From Promethearchaeota archaeon (GTDB lineage Archaea > Asgardarchaeota > Lokiarchaeia > Sigyniarchaeales > Promethearchaeaceae): DNA of 64,000 nucleotides. A program made the translations under genes and the position numbers. This document shows positions 16,065-24,350 of this stretch, piece by piece. The notes under the pieces are model-generated. The model worked only from the letters and a program-made list of their open reading frames with translations. It was not told the origin of the DNA and searched no databases. The stretch covers positions 186,001 to 250,000 of the forward strand of contig JAFGBS010000001.1 of assembly GCA_016933055.1 (NCBI GenBank). Reading direction: 5' to 3'. Within the stretch, counting starts at the first letter, position 1. Every line of letters begins with the position of its first letter.

Positions 16065-17615
16065 CTAATCTCGATGGCGTGATTTATTGAAAGTTGTTTC
16101 TAACGCAAGGTGATTAAGATCACTTTTTACGGGATAATCTCCGTTTAAACATGCCATACACAATCTGTCTTTTCCCAATCCAATGGATTTTACTAAGCCA
16201 TCAATAGTCTGGTATCCGAGCGAATCAGCTCCTATTGCTTGCCTAATGTCTTCGACATAGTTTTCGGAATCCCTAAGTTGCCATTTACCCGCAATTAGTT
16301 CTCCTTTTGTAGGAAAATCGATTCCCATATAACATGGTTCAATTACTGGAGGGCATGAAACTCTAACGTGCACTTTCTCAGCTCCCGCTTGTTTGAGTAA
16401 ATTAACTATGAATGCAGTGGTGGTCCCACGAACGATACTATCATCAATTAAAATTACTTCCTTGCCCGAAATTGAGGATCGAACTGGATTTAATTTCTGT
16501 CGAACCAATTCCTTACGTTTTCTTTGACCTGGTTGGATAAATGTCCTCCACACATACCTGTTTTTCATCAATCCCTCCACATATGGAATTCCGGATACTT
16601 GGGAATATCCAAGAGAAGCACTCCTTCCCGAATCTGGAACAGGTACGATTACTGCATTGTCCGAATCAACTGGATGGCTTCTTGCAAGATTCATTCCAAG
16701 TTTATGTCTCGCAGTTTCTACACTTACTCCATCTAAGTAGGAATCGGGGCGTGCAAAATACACAAATTCAAACATACAGATTGCTTTTCGATAGTGCTCG
16801 TTAGGAATTTTATCCACAACTTGGATTTTATCTGTTCCATTTGCATAGACAATTTCTCCTGGTCTAACATCTCCTAAGTGTGAAGCTCCCAAAATATCCA
16901 ATGCGCACGTTTCAGATGCAATTACATCATGCGTGCATTTATCATGCAATTCCCCGTAACAGAGGGGTTTGAATCCAGTGGGATCCCTTACTCCAAATAA
17001 CTCACCTTGTTTTGTAAGGATGATTAATGAATACGCTCCGTCGAGAAATGATGCAATATTTTTCAATCCCTCGATAAAATCATATTTTTTCGCCAACTCG
17101 GCTGCAAGGAGCTGTGCAATTACTTCTGTATCTGCATCACTGGTGAAAATTCTACCATTCTGGATCAATTGATTCTTCAATAATTGGTAATTCACGATAT
17201 TCCCATTATATGCTAAAGAAAACGAGGTGTGATTAGTTTCAAAATAGTAAGGTTGAGCATTTTCAGCTGTCGCGTTACCTGCTGTACCATAGCGTACATG
17301 GCCAATAGATACATTTCCCCAATATTTCTGTAGCACTTGGGGGGTTAAAACTTGAGACACCAAGCCCAAATCCTTATAAGTGAAAATTTGGTTTGTACCA
17401 TTTACAACTGATAATCCCGCTGCCTCTTGACCGCGATGTTGTAAAGCCATTAACCCATTATAGGTTAGTTGGGATACTTGTTTAGATGTATCATGAGCTA
17501 GGATGCCAAATATCCCGCATTTTTCTTTAAGATCATGATATTTCATGGGTAAGGAACATTGATGGGAAATTGCACATCTCAGACAGTTTGCATTGCATGC
17601 AATGGAATTGTTCAT
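16065..17615 (-). CDS. purF: Amidophosphoribosyltransferase (PurF)
   Basis: First step of de novo purine synthesis: glutamine plus PRPP to 5-phosphoribosylamine. The class II glutaminase nucleophile is the Cys of KCGIFGILA (residue 33 from this start), followed by LQHRGQEAAG. The PRPP site is VILIDDSIVRGTTT. Cysteines in SETCALD, RVSCPPV and RLCMACLNG match the [4Fe-4S] ligands of the Bacillus-type enzyme. The exact start is uncertain: the ATG at 17546 would leave a nine-residue propeptide MKYHDLKEK, normal for the family. The ATG used here adds 23 residues with four cysteines (CNANCLRCAISHQC). Cleavage must expose the Cys either way. purC lies 114 bases upstream in the same orientation. Confidence 0.96.
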   Translation of the reverse strand: MNNSIACNANCLRCAISHQCSLPMKYHDLKEKCGIFGILAHDTSKQVSQLTYNGLMALQHRGQEAAGLSVVNGTNQIFTYKDLGLVSQVLTPQVLQKYWGNVSIGHVRYGTAGNATAENAQPYYFETNHTSFSLAYNGNIVNYQLLKNQLIQNGRIFTSDADTEVIAQLLAAELAKKYDFIEGLKNIASFLDGAYSLIILTKQGELFGVRDPTGFKPLCYGELHDKCTHDVIASETCALDILGASHLGDVRPGEIVYANGTDKIQVVDKIPNEHYRKAICMFEFVYFARPDSYLDGVSVETARHKLGMNLARSHPVDSDNAVIVPVPDSGRSASLGYSQVSGIPYVEGLMKNRYVWRTFIQPGQRKRKELVRQKLNPVRSSISGKEVILIDDSIVRGTTTAFIVNLLKQAGAEKVHVRVSCPPVIEPCYMGIDFPTKGELIAGKWQLRDSENYVEDIRQAIGADSLGYQTIDGLVKSIGLGKDRLCMACLNGDYPVKSDLNHLALETTFNKSRHRD

Positions 17616-17729
17616 AATTGCCAGATTTTTCGAGTTTTGAGAAAGTTAGGGATCCAGAATACTATGTGAATAAATTTTCCATACTTTTTATTATTTCATG
17701 TTTCTTAAAATGCAGTAAAAGGATATGTA

Positions 17730-18686
17730 TCATTTTAACTTTAGATTTTTCCGAATTCTTTCCAATACCTTACGGTTCTTGTCTGGTGTAAACAGTTCAT
17801 TGGTTAGGATTTCATAACTTTGAATATATCTTTCTGCTAACTCGATACGAACTTCATCTACTATTTCTGGCATTGGACCATCTCCCATATAGCCTTGTTC
17901 CATTAACCATCCACGGAAGAATTCCTTATCTAAAATATCAGGTTCTTCCCCAGCTGCAAATCGCTCTTGATAAGTATCCTTTATCCAAAACCTTGAACTA
18001 TCTTGTGTATGGATTTCATCAATCACTACAATCTCATCATCTTTGGTAGTTCCAAATTCGTATTTACAATCCACTAATATAAGATTATTTTTAGCGCTGT
18101 AGAGTTGTCCAAATTCAAATAATTTGTAGGTGTATTCCTCCAGAATTTCATATACTTCCTTTGTTACTAATCTTTTTTCTAAAATATCTTCTTTTGAAAT
18201 AGGTTCGTCATGTAATCCTTTTTCGGCTTTTGTTGAGGGAGTTATCACAGGTTCAGGTAATTTCTGGTTCTTTTTCAAGCCTTCTGGGAATCTAATTCCC
18301 GATACTCGTTCGCCTCTCTGATACGCACGCCATGCACTTCCCGTTACATAGTTTCTTATAACCATTTCAATGGGAAATGTATCACATTGATGCACAATTG
18401 CGACATTTGGATCAGGAATATCAATAAGATGGTTTGGAACTAGATTTTTTGTCTTTTTAAACCAAAACGTTGAAGTCTGGTTTAGCAATTCCCCTTTGAA
18501 GGGAATCGTTGTTATTACTCGATCAAAAGCACTTAAACGGTCGGTAGCGATGATGAATCGCATGTTTTTTTCATTATCAGTATAATTATCCCGAACTTTA
18601 CCGCGATATAAAGTACCTAATTGAGGAAAATTGGTTTCTTGTAGTGTATTGGATAAGTTCTGTTGAATATATGCTTTATCTACCAT
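17730..18686 (-). CDS. purC: SAICAR synthetase (PurC)
   Basis: Phosphoribosylaminoimidazole-succinocarboxamide synthase joins CAIR and aspartate using ATP in purine synthesis. Diagnostic pieces are LYRGKVRDNY (phosphate loop, about 27-36), IIATDRLSAFD, the conserved VIRNYVTGSAWRAYQRG and LVDCKYEFG followed by EIHTQDSSRFW. The 318-residue length fits the longer bacterial/fungal-type branch rather than the ~240-residue bacterial form. It precedes purF in the same direction, so the two pur genes likely form an operon; no other pur gene is in the window. Confidence 0.95.
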   Translation of the reverse strand: MVDKAYIQQNLSNTLQETNFPQLGTLYRGKVRDNYTDNEKNMRFIIATDRLSAFDRVITTIPFKGELLNQTSTFWFKKTKNLVPNHLIDIPDPNVAIVHQCDTFPIEMVIRNYVTGSAWRAYQRGERVSGIRFPEGLKKNQKLPEPVITPSTKAEKGLHDEPISKEDILEKRLVTKEVYEILEEYTYKLFEFGQLYSAKNNLILVDCKYEFGTTKDDEIVVIDEIHTQDSSRFWIKDTYQERFAAGEEPDILDKEFFRGWLMEQGYMGDGPMPEIVDEVRIELAERYIQSYEILTNELFTPDKNRKVLERIRKNLKLK

Positions 18687-18761
18687 TTCACTTCTCCCCT
18701 TGTTGGATATATTCGAATGGTCTAAGTTCTTTAAAGTATTTTGTAATTTTCTATTAATATG

Positions 18762-19454
18762 TTATATTTGAAAGCACGATTGAATAATCTGTATAATTTT
18801 TTTTGAGGCATGGTGTTGGTCAACAATATAATCCGCATTTTCTATTGTATTGATTTCAAAATTGGTACGAATCCCGATGGAAATACAACCGAAGTTCCGA
18901 GCAGCTTGTATATCAAATTGCATATCCCCAATAAGGAGAGTTTCATCTGGAGAGAAACCAAACCGTTTTGCTGGAATTTCTAGATGATTCCGATGTGGCT
19001 TAGGATGTTTTACATCATCTCTTCCGTAAATTGCATCAAAATAATGAAAAAGTCCTGCTTTTTTTAAGGTAGTAACAGCGACCTCATGAGTATTAAATGT
19101 ACATACAATTTGCTTGAAATTTTGACGTTTTCCGAACTGCAATAATTCTTCCATTTCATCTACTTTAATTGCACGCAATGCTGCTTCACGTTCTACTTCC
19201 ACAATTCTCTCGTGAACTTTATCCAACACCCATCTTATTCTTTCTTCTGTGAATTTTAGATTATCTTTCATATATTTACGAGCAAGGGTGAGAGTTACTC
19301 TAGAAGGATTATTTGGTGAAAACATATCTTTTGTATTGGGAATACCTTGGTGTTCTAATTCCTCAATTGCACGTTTTCTTGCCAAAATATAGTCGATTAA
19401 AAAATGAGTCAAGGTTCCATCCATATCATAAAAGATGGCTTTCAAATGAGGCAT
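18762..19454 (-). CDS. HAD-superfamily hydrolase
   Basis: A phosphatase of the haloacid dehalogenase fold. Motif I is FYDMDGTLTHF with nucleophile D10 and acid D12, motif II is the Thr of IVCTFNTHE, motif III the Lys of DVKHPKPHRNH, and motif IV LLIGDMQFDIQAA. A helical cap (about 15-95) lies between motifs I and II, as in phosphoglycolate phosphatase-like members. It follows DUF211 and precedes purC on the same strand, so it may belong to a purine or nucleotide-linked operon. The substrate is unknown. Confidence 0.9.
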   Translation of the reverse strand: MPHLKAIFYDMDGTLTHFLIDYILARKRAIEELEHQGIPNTKDMFSPNNPSRVTLTLARKYMKDNLKFTEERIRWVLDKVHERIVEVEREAALRAIKVDEMEELLQFGKRQNFKQIVCTFNTHEVAVTTLKKAGLFHYFDAIYGRDDVKHPKPHRNHLEIPAKRFGFSPDETLLIGDMQFDIQAARNFGCISIGIRTNFEINTIENADYIVDQHHASKKIIQIIQSCFQI

Positions 19455-19489
19455 ATGTCATCGGAATACAGAATTTAAATAAAAAATGA

Positions 19490-19816
19490 TTAATCTTGAG
19501 GTGTTTGGATATATTCTACTTTGGTACTTCCACAAACTACTTGGTCTAAACTATGAATTGCGCAATTCAACGATTCTAATTTCCTGCGGATCAGGGGATA
19601 ATTTAAGGAACGTCCTTCAATAATCATTTTAATACTTTGGGTTTTCACATCAACCTCGTCAAGGGTTATATTAACACCAGTCACATTTCCACCTTCAAGT
19701 CTAACCAATTCTATTGCTAACATATCAATACTTGGTTCATGCGGTTTTAATACATCTAATATAATTCTTGTCAAATACACTCTTTCATCTGCATCGTCAA
19801 CACTCATTTTATTCAT
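19490..19816 (-). CDS. DUF211 family protein
   Basis: A small archaeal conserved protein of about 100 residues. The family pattern is clear: ILDVLKPHEPSIDMLAIEL, then GVNITLDEVD, KMIIEGRSLNY, IHSLDQVVCGS and the typical C-terminal TPQD. The family has a ferredoxin-like fold and is reported as an oligomeric, possibly metal-binding protein; its biological role is unsettled. Two starts (residues 1 and 4) are possible. It lies between an unknown protein and the HAD hydrolase in a minus-strand run. Confidence 0.9.
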   Translation of the reverse strand: MNKMSVDDADERVYLTRIILDVLKPHEPSIDMLAIELVRLEGGNVTGVNITLDEVDVKTQSIKMIIEGRSLNYPLIRRKLESLNCAIHSLDQVVCGSTKVEYIQTPQD

Positions 19817-19872
19817 GTCACTTTTTATGTCGTTTTGAATAATTTTTGGTTTTTAATACAAAAAGTTTGGGA

Positions 19873-20418
19873 TTATGAATAGTAGAGATCTTCGGGTGCT
19901 CCATCACTCTCGTCGGATGAATCCATTTTCATGGGAGGTAATTGAATTCCTTTAAATTTACCGGATAGGATTTCACTGAGAATAAGCTGCGCTGAAAGGG
20001 ATGCATAATACACTTTTCGCATACGGCGATAGAAAATATCCATAAATAATCGGTCCTCGTATATATGCTCGCTTATGATATAAGAATGATTTTTTAAATT
20101 AAAAGTAAAAAACAAATTACGATTTAGTAATAAATTTCGTAATAAATGATAGAAAAGTGGAATAAAATTCATTCCTTGTCCCTCCATCTTTTTAAAAGTA
20201 TCCAGATGCTCCGGGCTAATTTTCGTTGCAAGTTCGATAGATACATAGTGTTTGTTTTTCGGCATTAATATTAAGAGATTTTTAGGTTGTGGATGCCATG
20301 GTGGATATACTACCTTCAAAGCAAAGTGGAATTTGATATTTTTTTCCATTTTTTCCTTAAAAATTCCCTCAGCTTTACAAATTTCCAGGATTTTTGTCTC
20401 AATTTCTTGAGCTAGCAT
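19873..20418 (-). CDS. Unknown 181-aa protein, possibly DUF2299-like
   Basis: A soluble alpha/beta protein. It has an N-terminal helix, a strand region with VVYPPWHPQPKNLLILMPKN, the segment ELATKISPEHLDTFKKM, further strands (FFTFNLKNHSYIISEHIY) and an acidic C-terminal tail (DSSDESDGAPED). The 'Pro-rich strand, then I/S-PEHL helix' plan recalls the archaeal DUF2299 group, but I am not sure. No catalytic motif is visible. It sits 19 bases downstream of 20437-20814 in the GTPase-containing minus-strand run. Confidence 0.6.
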   Translation of the reverse strand: MLAQEIETKILEICKAEGIFKEKMEKNIKFHFALKVVYPPWHPQPKNLLILMPKNKHYVSIELATKISPEHLDTFKKMEGQGMNFIPLFYHLLRNLLLNRNLFFTFNLKNHSYIISEHIYEDRLFMDIFYRRMRKVYYASLSAQLILSEILSGKFKGIQLPPMKMDSSDESDGAPEDLYYS

Positions 20419-20436
20419 GGGTTTTTTTATCTTCCC

Positions 20437-20814
20437 TCAATATTTACCTTTTGGTCTCTCTGAAGCTTCCATTCCCGATTCGAGTATATAATTAATTTTT
20501 TCTTCTAATTGCTCCTTAGGTGTAATAAAAATGATTTCAAAGGGATCAGTTTGAAAAAATAAATATCCAACAATTCCATAACCCATAACTTGACCAGAAT
20601 CGGAATCAACAAATGTGTGATCAATACCCATTTTAATTGCTTCCACCCTTTTACCATTATGCTCAATTTCTACAAGTGAAGGAGTACATGCAGTATACCC
20701 CATCCCTCGTTCTGCCATCAAGCGATTATTTACCATATAGTCTAATTCATCACTTAATTCCCCTGCTTCTTCTAAAACCTTAAAGATCTTTGGCTCATGC
20801 TGAGATATTGACAT
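20437..20814 (-). CDS. Unknown 125-aa protein
   Basis: A small alpha/beta protein with an N-terminal helix (EAGELSDELDYMVNNRL), a strand-rich core (TPSLVEIEHNGKRVEAIKMG, GYGIVGYLFFQTDPFEIIFI) and a C-terminal helix (PKEQLEEKINYILE). It is not membrane-bound and has no cysteine motif. The core pattern of an antiparallel sheet with a terminal helix might form a small ligand-binding fold. I do not recognise the family. It is part of the run that begins with the small GTPase at 22035. Confidence 0.6.
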   Translation of the reverse strand: MSISQHEPKIFKVLEEAGELSDELDYMVNNRLMAERGMGYTACTPSLVEIEHNGKRVEAIKMGIDHTFVDSDSGQVMGYGIVGYLFFQTDPFEIIFITPKEQLEEKINYILESGMEASERPKGKY

Positions 20815-20863
20815 AGGAATCTCCCAATTATTATAACAGTAATTTTCCTAATTATAAATTTTC

Positions 20864-21538
20864 CTAACTTTCATGCATGTTCAGTAACAATCGATATAAT
20901 TCGGATTGATAAATATTCCCCTCTCTTTTCAATTGATCTATTACAAAAGAGGAGAGAAAAAGTTGTTCGGAATCTTGTCTTAAGAATATGTGATTTTTAA
21001 TAATATTTACCGAGCGTTTATACTGTTTGAATAATGCAAGATTACGCTCCGACGTTTTAATTGATTCATCAGGTAACTTAAAAAAAAAAGGAGTGAACTG
21101 CTTTTGAAATATTAACATACTAGTATCTGAGGATTCAGTGAGTCCCATGATAATATCTGAATCCCATTTCACCTCCTCTTTAAATATAAGATTTGAAAAA
21201 ATAGGTAACGCACTAGAAATTACCATACAATAGTTCACATTTGAACTTACAAGGGCTCGTTGGATATGAGTGTTGATATGGTGATTTAAAATTGTCAGAT
21301 CATCATTATTTTCCTCTAGAAATCGGAATTGTACATCTTTAGTAAAATATCCTAACACTTCCTTAAGTTCGATTTTATATTTCGCATCAGATAAAATCGT
21401 AATCGTATTATTATAAATCGAAAAAGATGGGGAATTAACCAACTCATGAATTACATTTTTCAGCATTAAATGGGAAAGTATAGAATTTTGTTGATTAGGT
21501 AAAGGAGAATATACGATTAATAAAAATAGAGTTTTCAT
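20864..21538 (-). CDS. Unknown 224-aa protein coupled to the small GTPase
   Basis: This frame starts at the last bases of the upstream GTPase gene (four-base overlap), so the two are almost certainly translationally coupled. The product begins with a hydrophobic strand (MKTLFLLIVYSPLPNQ), followed by helix, strand and a mid-protein hydrophobic strand (NYCMVISSALPIF). The arrangement is faintly like the GT-A-fold nucleotidyl-transferase group (such as DUF2064), but the key Lys/Arg and Asp motifs of that family are not evident, so I do not assign it. The C-terminus (SFVIDQLKREGNIYQSEL) looks like a small helical domain. A GTPase effector or regulator is a reasonable guess from the coupling. Confidence 0.6.
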   Translation of the reverse strand: MKTLFLLIVYSPLPNQQNSILSHLMLKNVIHELVNSPSFSIYNNTITILSDAKYKIELKEVLGYFTKDVQFRFLEENNDDLTILNHHINTHIQRALVSSNVNYCMVISSALPIFSNLIFKEEVKWDSDIIMGLTESSDTSMLIFQKQFTPFFFKLPDESIKTSERNLALFKQYKRSVNIIKNHIFLRQDSEQLFLSSFVIDQLKREGNIYQSELYRLLLNMHES

Positions 21539-22035
21539 ATCTCTTCCCCTAATATTAATTCTAATATGGATAAAAATGCATTCTCAACATTAAATCCTGT
21601 TTTTGCACTTGTTTCGATTAGTATTGAATTATATTGTTTTTTGATCCTTTTGGTATATTCAACTCCTGATACAACGATAAATTCTTCTAGATCTTTTTTA
21701 TTACCTAACACGAGAAATGGAATATTTCCACAAATTCGCTTACCTTTTTCATACCATTGAGTGAGTTTCTTAAATGATTCACTGGATGTTAGGTCAAATA
21801 CCAGAAGATAGCCGTTAGTTCCTTCTAAATAATAGTCAGCAACTTCATTCCCGGCAATATCCCACAATATTAATTCTACGCTTTTACCTTGATATTTTAT
21901 AGACTTTGTAGTGAAATCAGCTCCTAATGTTGCTCTATATTCAGAAGGGAATCGGTTTTTACAGTATTTGGAAACCAGACTTGTCTTTCCTACATTAGAT
22001 TCACCCAATATGGTGATCTTCACCCGTATTACCAT
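21535..22035 (-). CDS. Ras-like small GTPase (Rab/Ras-type)
   Basis: A 166-residue single-domain GTPase of eukaryote-like Ras superfamily type, typical of Asgard archaea. The G1 P-loop GESNVGKTS is at 11-19, the switch I Thr is T36 (YRATLGADFTTK), G3 is WDIAGNE at 58-64, G4 is GNKKDL at 111-116 and G5 is ETSAKTG at 141-147. The residue equivalent to Ras Gln61 is Asn63, which may slow intrinsic hydrolysis. There is no C-terminal cysteine for prenylation, so membrane attachment would need a partner. It heads a tightly spaced minus-strand run with three unknown proteins and DUF211. Confidence 0.94.
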   Translation of the reverse strand: MVIRVKITILGESNVGKTSLVSKYCKNRFPSEYRATLGADFTTKSIKYQGKSVELILWDIAGNEVADYYLEGTNGYLLVFDLTSSESFKKLTQWYEKGKRICGNIPFLVLGNKKDLEEFIVVSGVEYTKRIKKQYNSILIETSAKTGFNVENAFLSILELILGEEI

Positions 22036-22071
22036 TTTTCTTCTCCTTATTCTAGTGTTTGGGGAAATTTC

Positions 22072-22920
22072 TTAACTATCCTTAAAATCCTCTATTTTTT
22101 TTGTTCGGATCATGTAACCTTTTTGATAATAGCTGAGATAATTCCATTCAAAAAGGTGTTTAAAACCATCCATCATACGAGGTACTGCATTTTCAACGGT
22201 TAAACCGATTGAATATTCAGGTGTCTTTCCAATACTCAAGGTAGTGAAAACATAACTTTTTTCTGATAAATATAATCCGAAAGGAAACACATTTCCGATA
22301 TCCCATTTATAGATCATAATGTCATGTGAATAAAGTTTTTTAAGTTGAAACTGATAATTCTCTTCTTCCAGATTGAGAGCAACCTCAACTTTAATGCTTG
22401 GAATGGTTCTCTTTTTATTAACGAGCAAATCTGAAATCTCCTTGAAATTTTCTGGATTTTTGGATATATCAGGAGTGATGATGAATTTTAGAAATTCCTC
22501 TGCATTTTCAATTATTGAAAGGATCTCTCTGTAAATAGGATCTTTACCACTGAGGGATACTAGAAATGGTTGTTTCATAGGAGGATGATAATTTTCAAGT
22601 AACTTTTCAAGGGATGCAGACAGAGTTATTTTTTCTCGAAATTCCTTTCGCAATGCGCTGAATATCTCGATAGGATTCTTTGCTTTGTAATATGGTCCTC
22701 GCTTAATGGGTTCTTCTTCCACGTAACCTTTCTTGGTTAATCTTCTAAGAGAATCATATACTCGTGATCGGTCCACTTGGGAATCTTCTGCAATTTTTGC
22801 CGGAATACTGGGACCAAGTACAATTAAAGAGATGTAGACTCGAGCATCATTCATTGTGAAACCTAAATGCTGTAAACCCGTTTCAATCTTCTCTCTTTCA
22901 AAATCCAGATTTGTCTCCAT
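22072..22920 (-). CDS. TrmB-family transcriptional regulator
   Basis: A 282-residue regulator. The N-terminal winged-helix domain (about 8-85) has the TrmB signature: LGFTMNDARVYISLIVLGPS, then IAEDSQVDRSRVYDSLRRL recognition helix and a wing with PIKRGPYYKAKNP. The C-terminal region (from about 125) has the PLD-like sugar-sensing layout of the family, e.g. REILSIIENAEEFLKFI. TrmB-type proteins usually control sugar uptake or central carbon metabolism. No transporter is adjacent; pyruvate kinase is 2 kb away. It is 36 bases upstream of the GTPase on the same strand and may be co-transcribed with it. Confidence 0.85.
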   Translation of the reverse strand: METNLDFEREKIETGLQHLGFTMNDARVYISLIVLGPSIPAKIAEDSQVDRSRVYDSLRRLTKKGYVEEEPIKRGPYYKAKNPIEIFSALRKEFREKITLSASLEKLLENYHPPMKQPFLVSLSGKDPIYREILSIIENAEEFLKFIITPDISKNPENFKEISDLLVNKKRTIPSIKVEVALNLEEENYQFQLKKLYSHDIMIYKWDIGNVFPFGLYLSEKSYVFTTLSIGKTPEYSIGLTVENAVPRMMDGFKHLFEWNYLSYYQKGYMIRTKKIEDFKDS

Positions 22921-23367
22921 TTTTATCCCTAATTCATGATTTGTTCAAAAAATTCCCTAATTCCTACTAGATCCAAGAAAATGATCCATAAAAATCTACT
23001 TTTCCCTATCAATTTTTCAAGTATTTTTTTTTCGTTTCTGTATCCAAGGGATCCTATTTCATATACTGATCAATAACTCTTATACAAGAATTTTTCGTTA
23101 CAATTCCCACATTATTACACATTTTTCTACACAACAATGCTCTTGAGAGGTAAGGTAACGGGTTTGCATCCCACAATGAGCTCATATTTTGTCGGAGTAA
23201 ATTTCAAATGATTAGCATAATTATATACATTATTCGAATAAACCCATTAGTCAAAGGGGTCAAAGAAAGTAAATTCCATGCAAAAATTTATATAATACTT
23301 ATGAAATGTATATTCTTAGAATTTAATGCATTTTTTAAATTCTCTTTTCATTTCGGAGGAAAGTAAC
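22921..23367. other. Intergenic region upstream of the histone gene
   Basis: About 450 bases between the divergent TrmB-type regulator and the histone gene. It holds the histone promoter (separate entry). I examined 23140-23190 for a tRNA because of a GGTTTGCATCC-like string, but no acceptor or anticodon stems pair. No open frame with a ribosome-binding site was seen. Confidence 0.45.
23287..23295 (+). promoter_or_regulatory. TATA box of the histone gene
   Basis: TTTATATAA matches the archaeal TATA consensus, preceded by an A-run that could act as BRE. Start of transcription would fall about 25 bases downstream, near 23318, giving a leader of about 50 bases that includes the strong GGAGG ribosome-binding site before the ATG at 23368. 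Confidence 0.6.
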
Positions 23368-23592
23368 ATGGCAAAAAAGAAAAAAACCGCCAAAAAATAT
23401 ATTGCAAAAGCCCCAATCCGTCGATTGATGAAGGATGAAGGTGCAAAGCTCGTGGCCGAAGCTGCTGTTGATTTATTGATCAACAAGCTGGAAAAAGTTG
23501 CGACAGATGTAACTAAGTCTGCAATTAAAATTGTCAAAACAGACAAAAGGAAAAGACTTACAGCACAAGATATCCAACTCGCTACAAGATAG
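23368..23592 (+). CDS. Archaeal histone with Lys-rich N-terminal tail
   Basis: A 74-residue histone-fold DNA-packaging protein. I start at the ATG at 23368 because GGAGGAAAG lies just upstream. The fold is recognised from APIRRLMKDEGAKLVAEAAV (helix 1 and start of helix 2), the long second helix and the last loop-helix KRKRLTAQDIQLATR, equivalent to the KTIKAEDIELA motif of archaeal histones. Compared with a minimal archaeal histone it has about ten extra residues at the front, MAKKKKTAKK, which form a flexible basic tail. A T-rich stretch at 23645-23662 may terminate the transcript. Tail modification is a possibility, not shown by the sequence. Confidence 0.93.
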   Translation: MAKKKKTAKKYIAKAPIRRLMKDEGAKLVAEAAVDLLINKLEKVATDVTKSAIKIVKTDKRKRLTAQDIQLATR

Positions 23593-23761
23593 AATGATCG
23601 GGGTCTTTGAAGCGTTATAATTTCAAATCAAATTAAAAATCATCTTTTTTTCTCTTATTTTTAATTCAATCCTTCAAATTTTATAAAAAATTTATTAGGC
23701 TTGAGTGATGATGTTTTCTTAGAAAGTTTAATTTACATCTGAAATTAAAGAGTTGGATATA

Positions 23762-24310
23762 ATGAAGTTATGGAAAAGTTTAGTTGTAGGATTAGTATCT
23801 TATGTTTTACTAACCTTCCTAGCTAATATTGTCTTTATAGCATTAACGGGAACTCCTTCTTTTAGCTTGTATTTTAGTGATATCTGGGGGGTAATTGTTA
23901 GTGCATTTACGGGATTGGATGGATTACAACCTGTTTCAGTGGAGATCTTTAATACTATAGCGGTAGCAGTAGGTTCTTATCCATTTACAACCGGTATCAT
24001 AGGATGGCTAACAGCGGGTGCTAGTATATTGGTTCCTATTGTCCCGGGATTAGTTGCGGCGATTCTAGCGGGAAAAGTGGGTAAACGAACCATCAATGGC
24101 TTTTTTGGGATGTTTTTAACCGGAATTATTTGTTCTGTAGTTCCTATTATTATTTACTTTATCAGTCCAGTATCTGTTGCCCCTTATCTAAGTTTCATTT
24201 TGAGTGAATTTTCGGGAACAGCCATTATTCTCACAATGACAGGCGTGATTGGTATTTTTATTGGAACTTTTTGGGCAGCTATTGGTGCTTTCTTCGGAAA
24301 AATGGACTAA
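23762..24310 (+). CDS. Four-helix membrane protein, unknown function
   Basis: A 182-residue integral membrane protein starting MKLWKSLVVGLVSYVLLTFL. An in-frame TTG at 23753 would add three residues; the ATG at 23762 is preferred. Hydrophobic segments lie near residues 8-30, 76-102, 110-134 and 148-175, the second and last rich in Gly and Ala and suited to tight helix packing (PIVPGLVAAILAGKVGKR). It has no charged catalytic residues or domain I recognise. It lies 40 bases upstream of the unknown basic protein. Confidence 0.7.
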   Translation: MKLWKSLVVGLVSYVLLTFLANIVFIALTGTPSFSLYFSDIWGVIVSAFTGLDGLQPVSVEIFNTIAVAVGSYPFTTGIIGWLTAGASILVPIVPGLVAAILAGKVGKRTINGFFGMFLTGIICSVVPIIIYFISPVSVAPYLSFILSEFSGTAIILTMTGVIGIFIGTFWAAIGAFFGKMD

Positions 24311-24350
24311 AGGAACAAGACTAAATTTTACCCCTTCTTTTTGTTTTTAT

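Noticed and set aside
20864..21538. Assignment as a DUF2064 glycosyltransferase-like protein
   Set aside because: Only the hydrophobic strand order is similar; the conserved Lys/Arg and Asp motifs are missing.
23140..23190. tRNA-like string GGTTTGCATCCCAC
   Set aside because: The segment resembles a T-arm loop, but no acceptor, D or anticodon stem can be paired around it.
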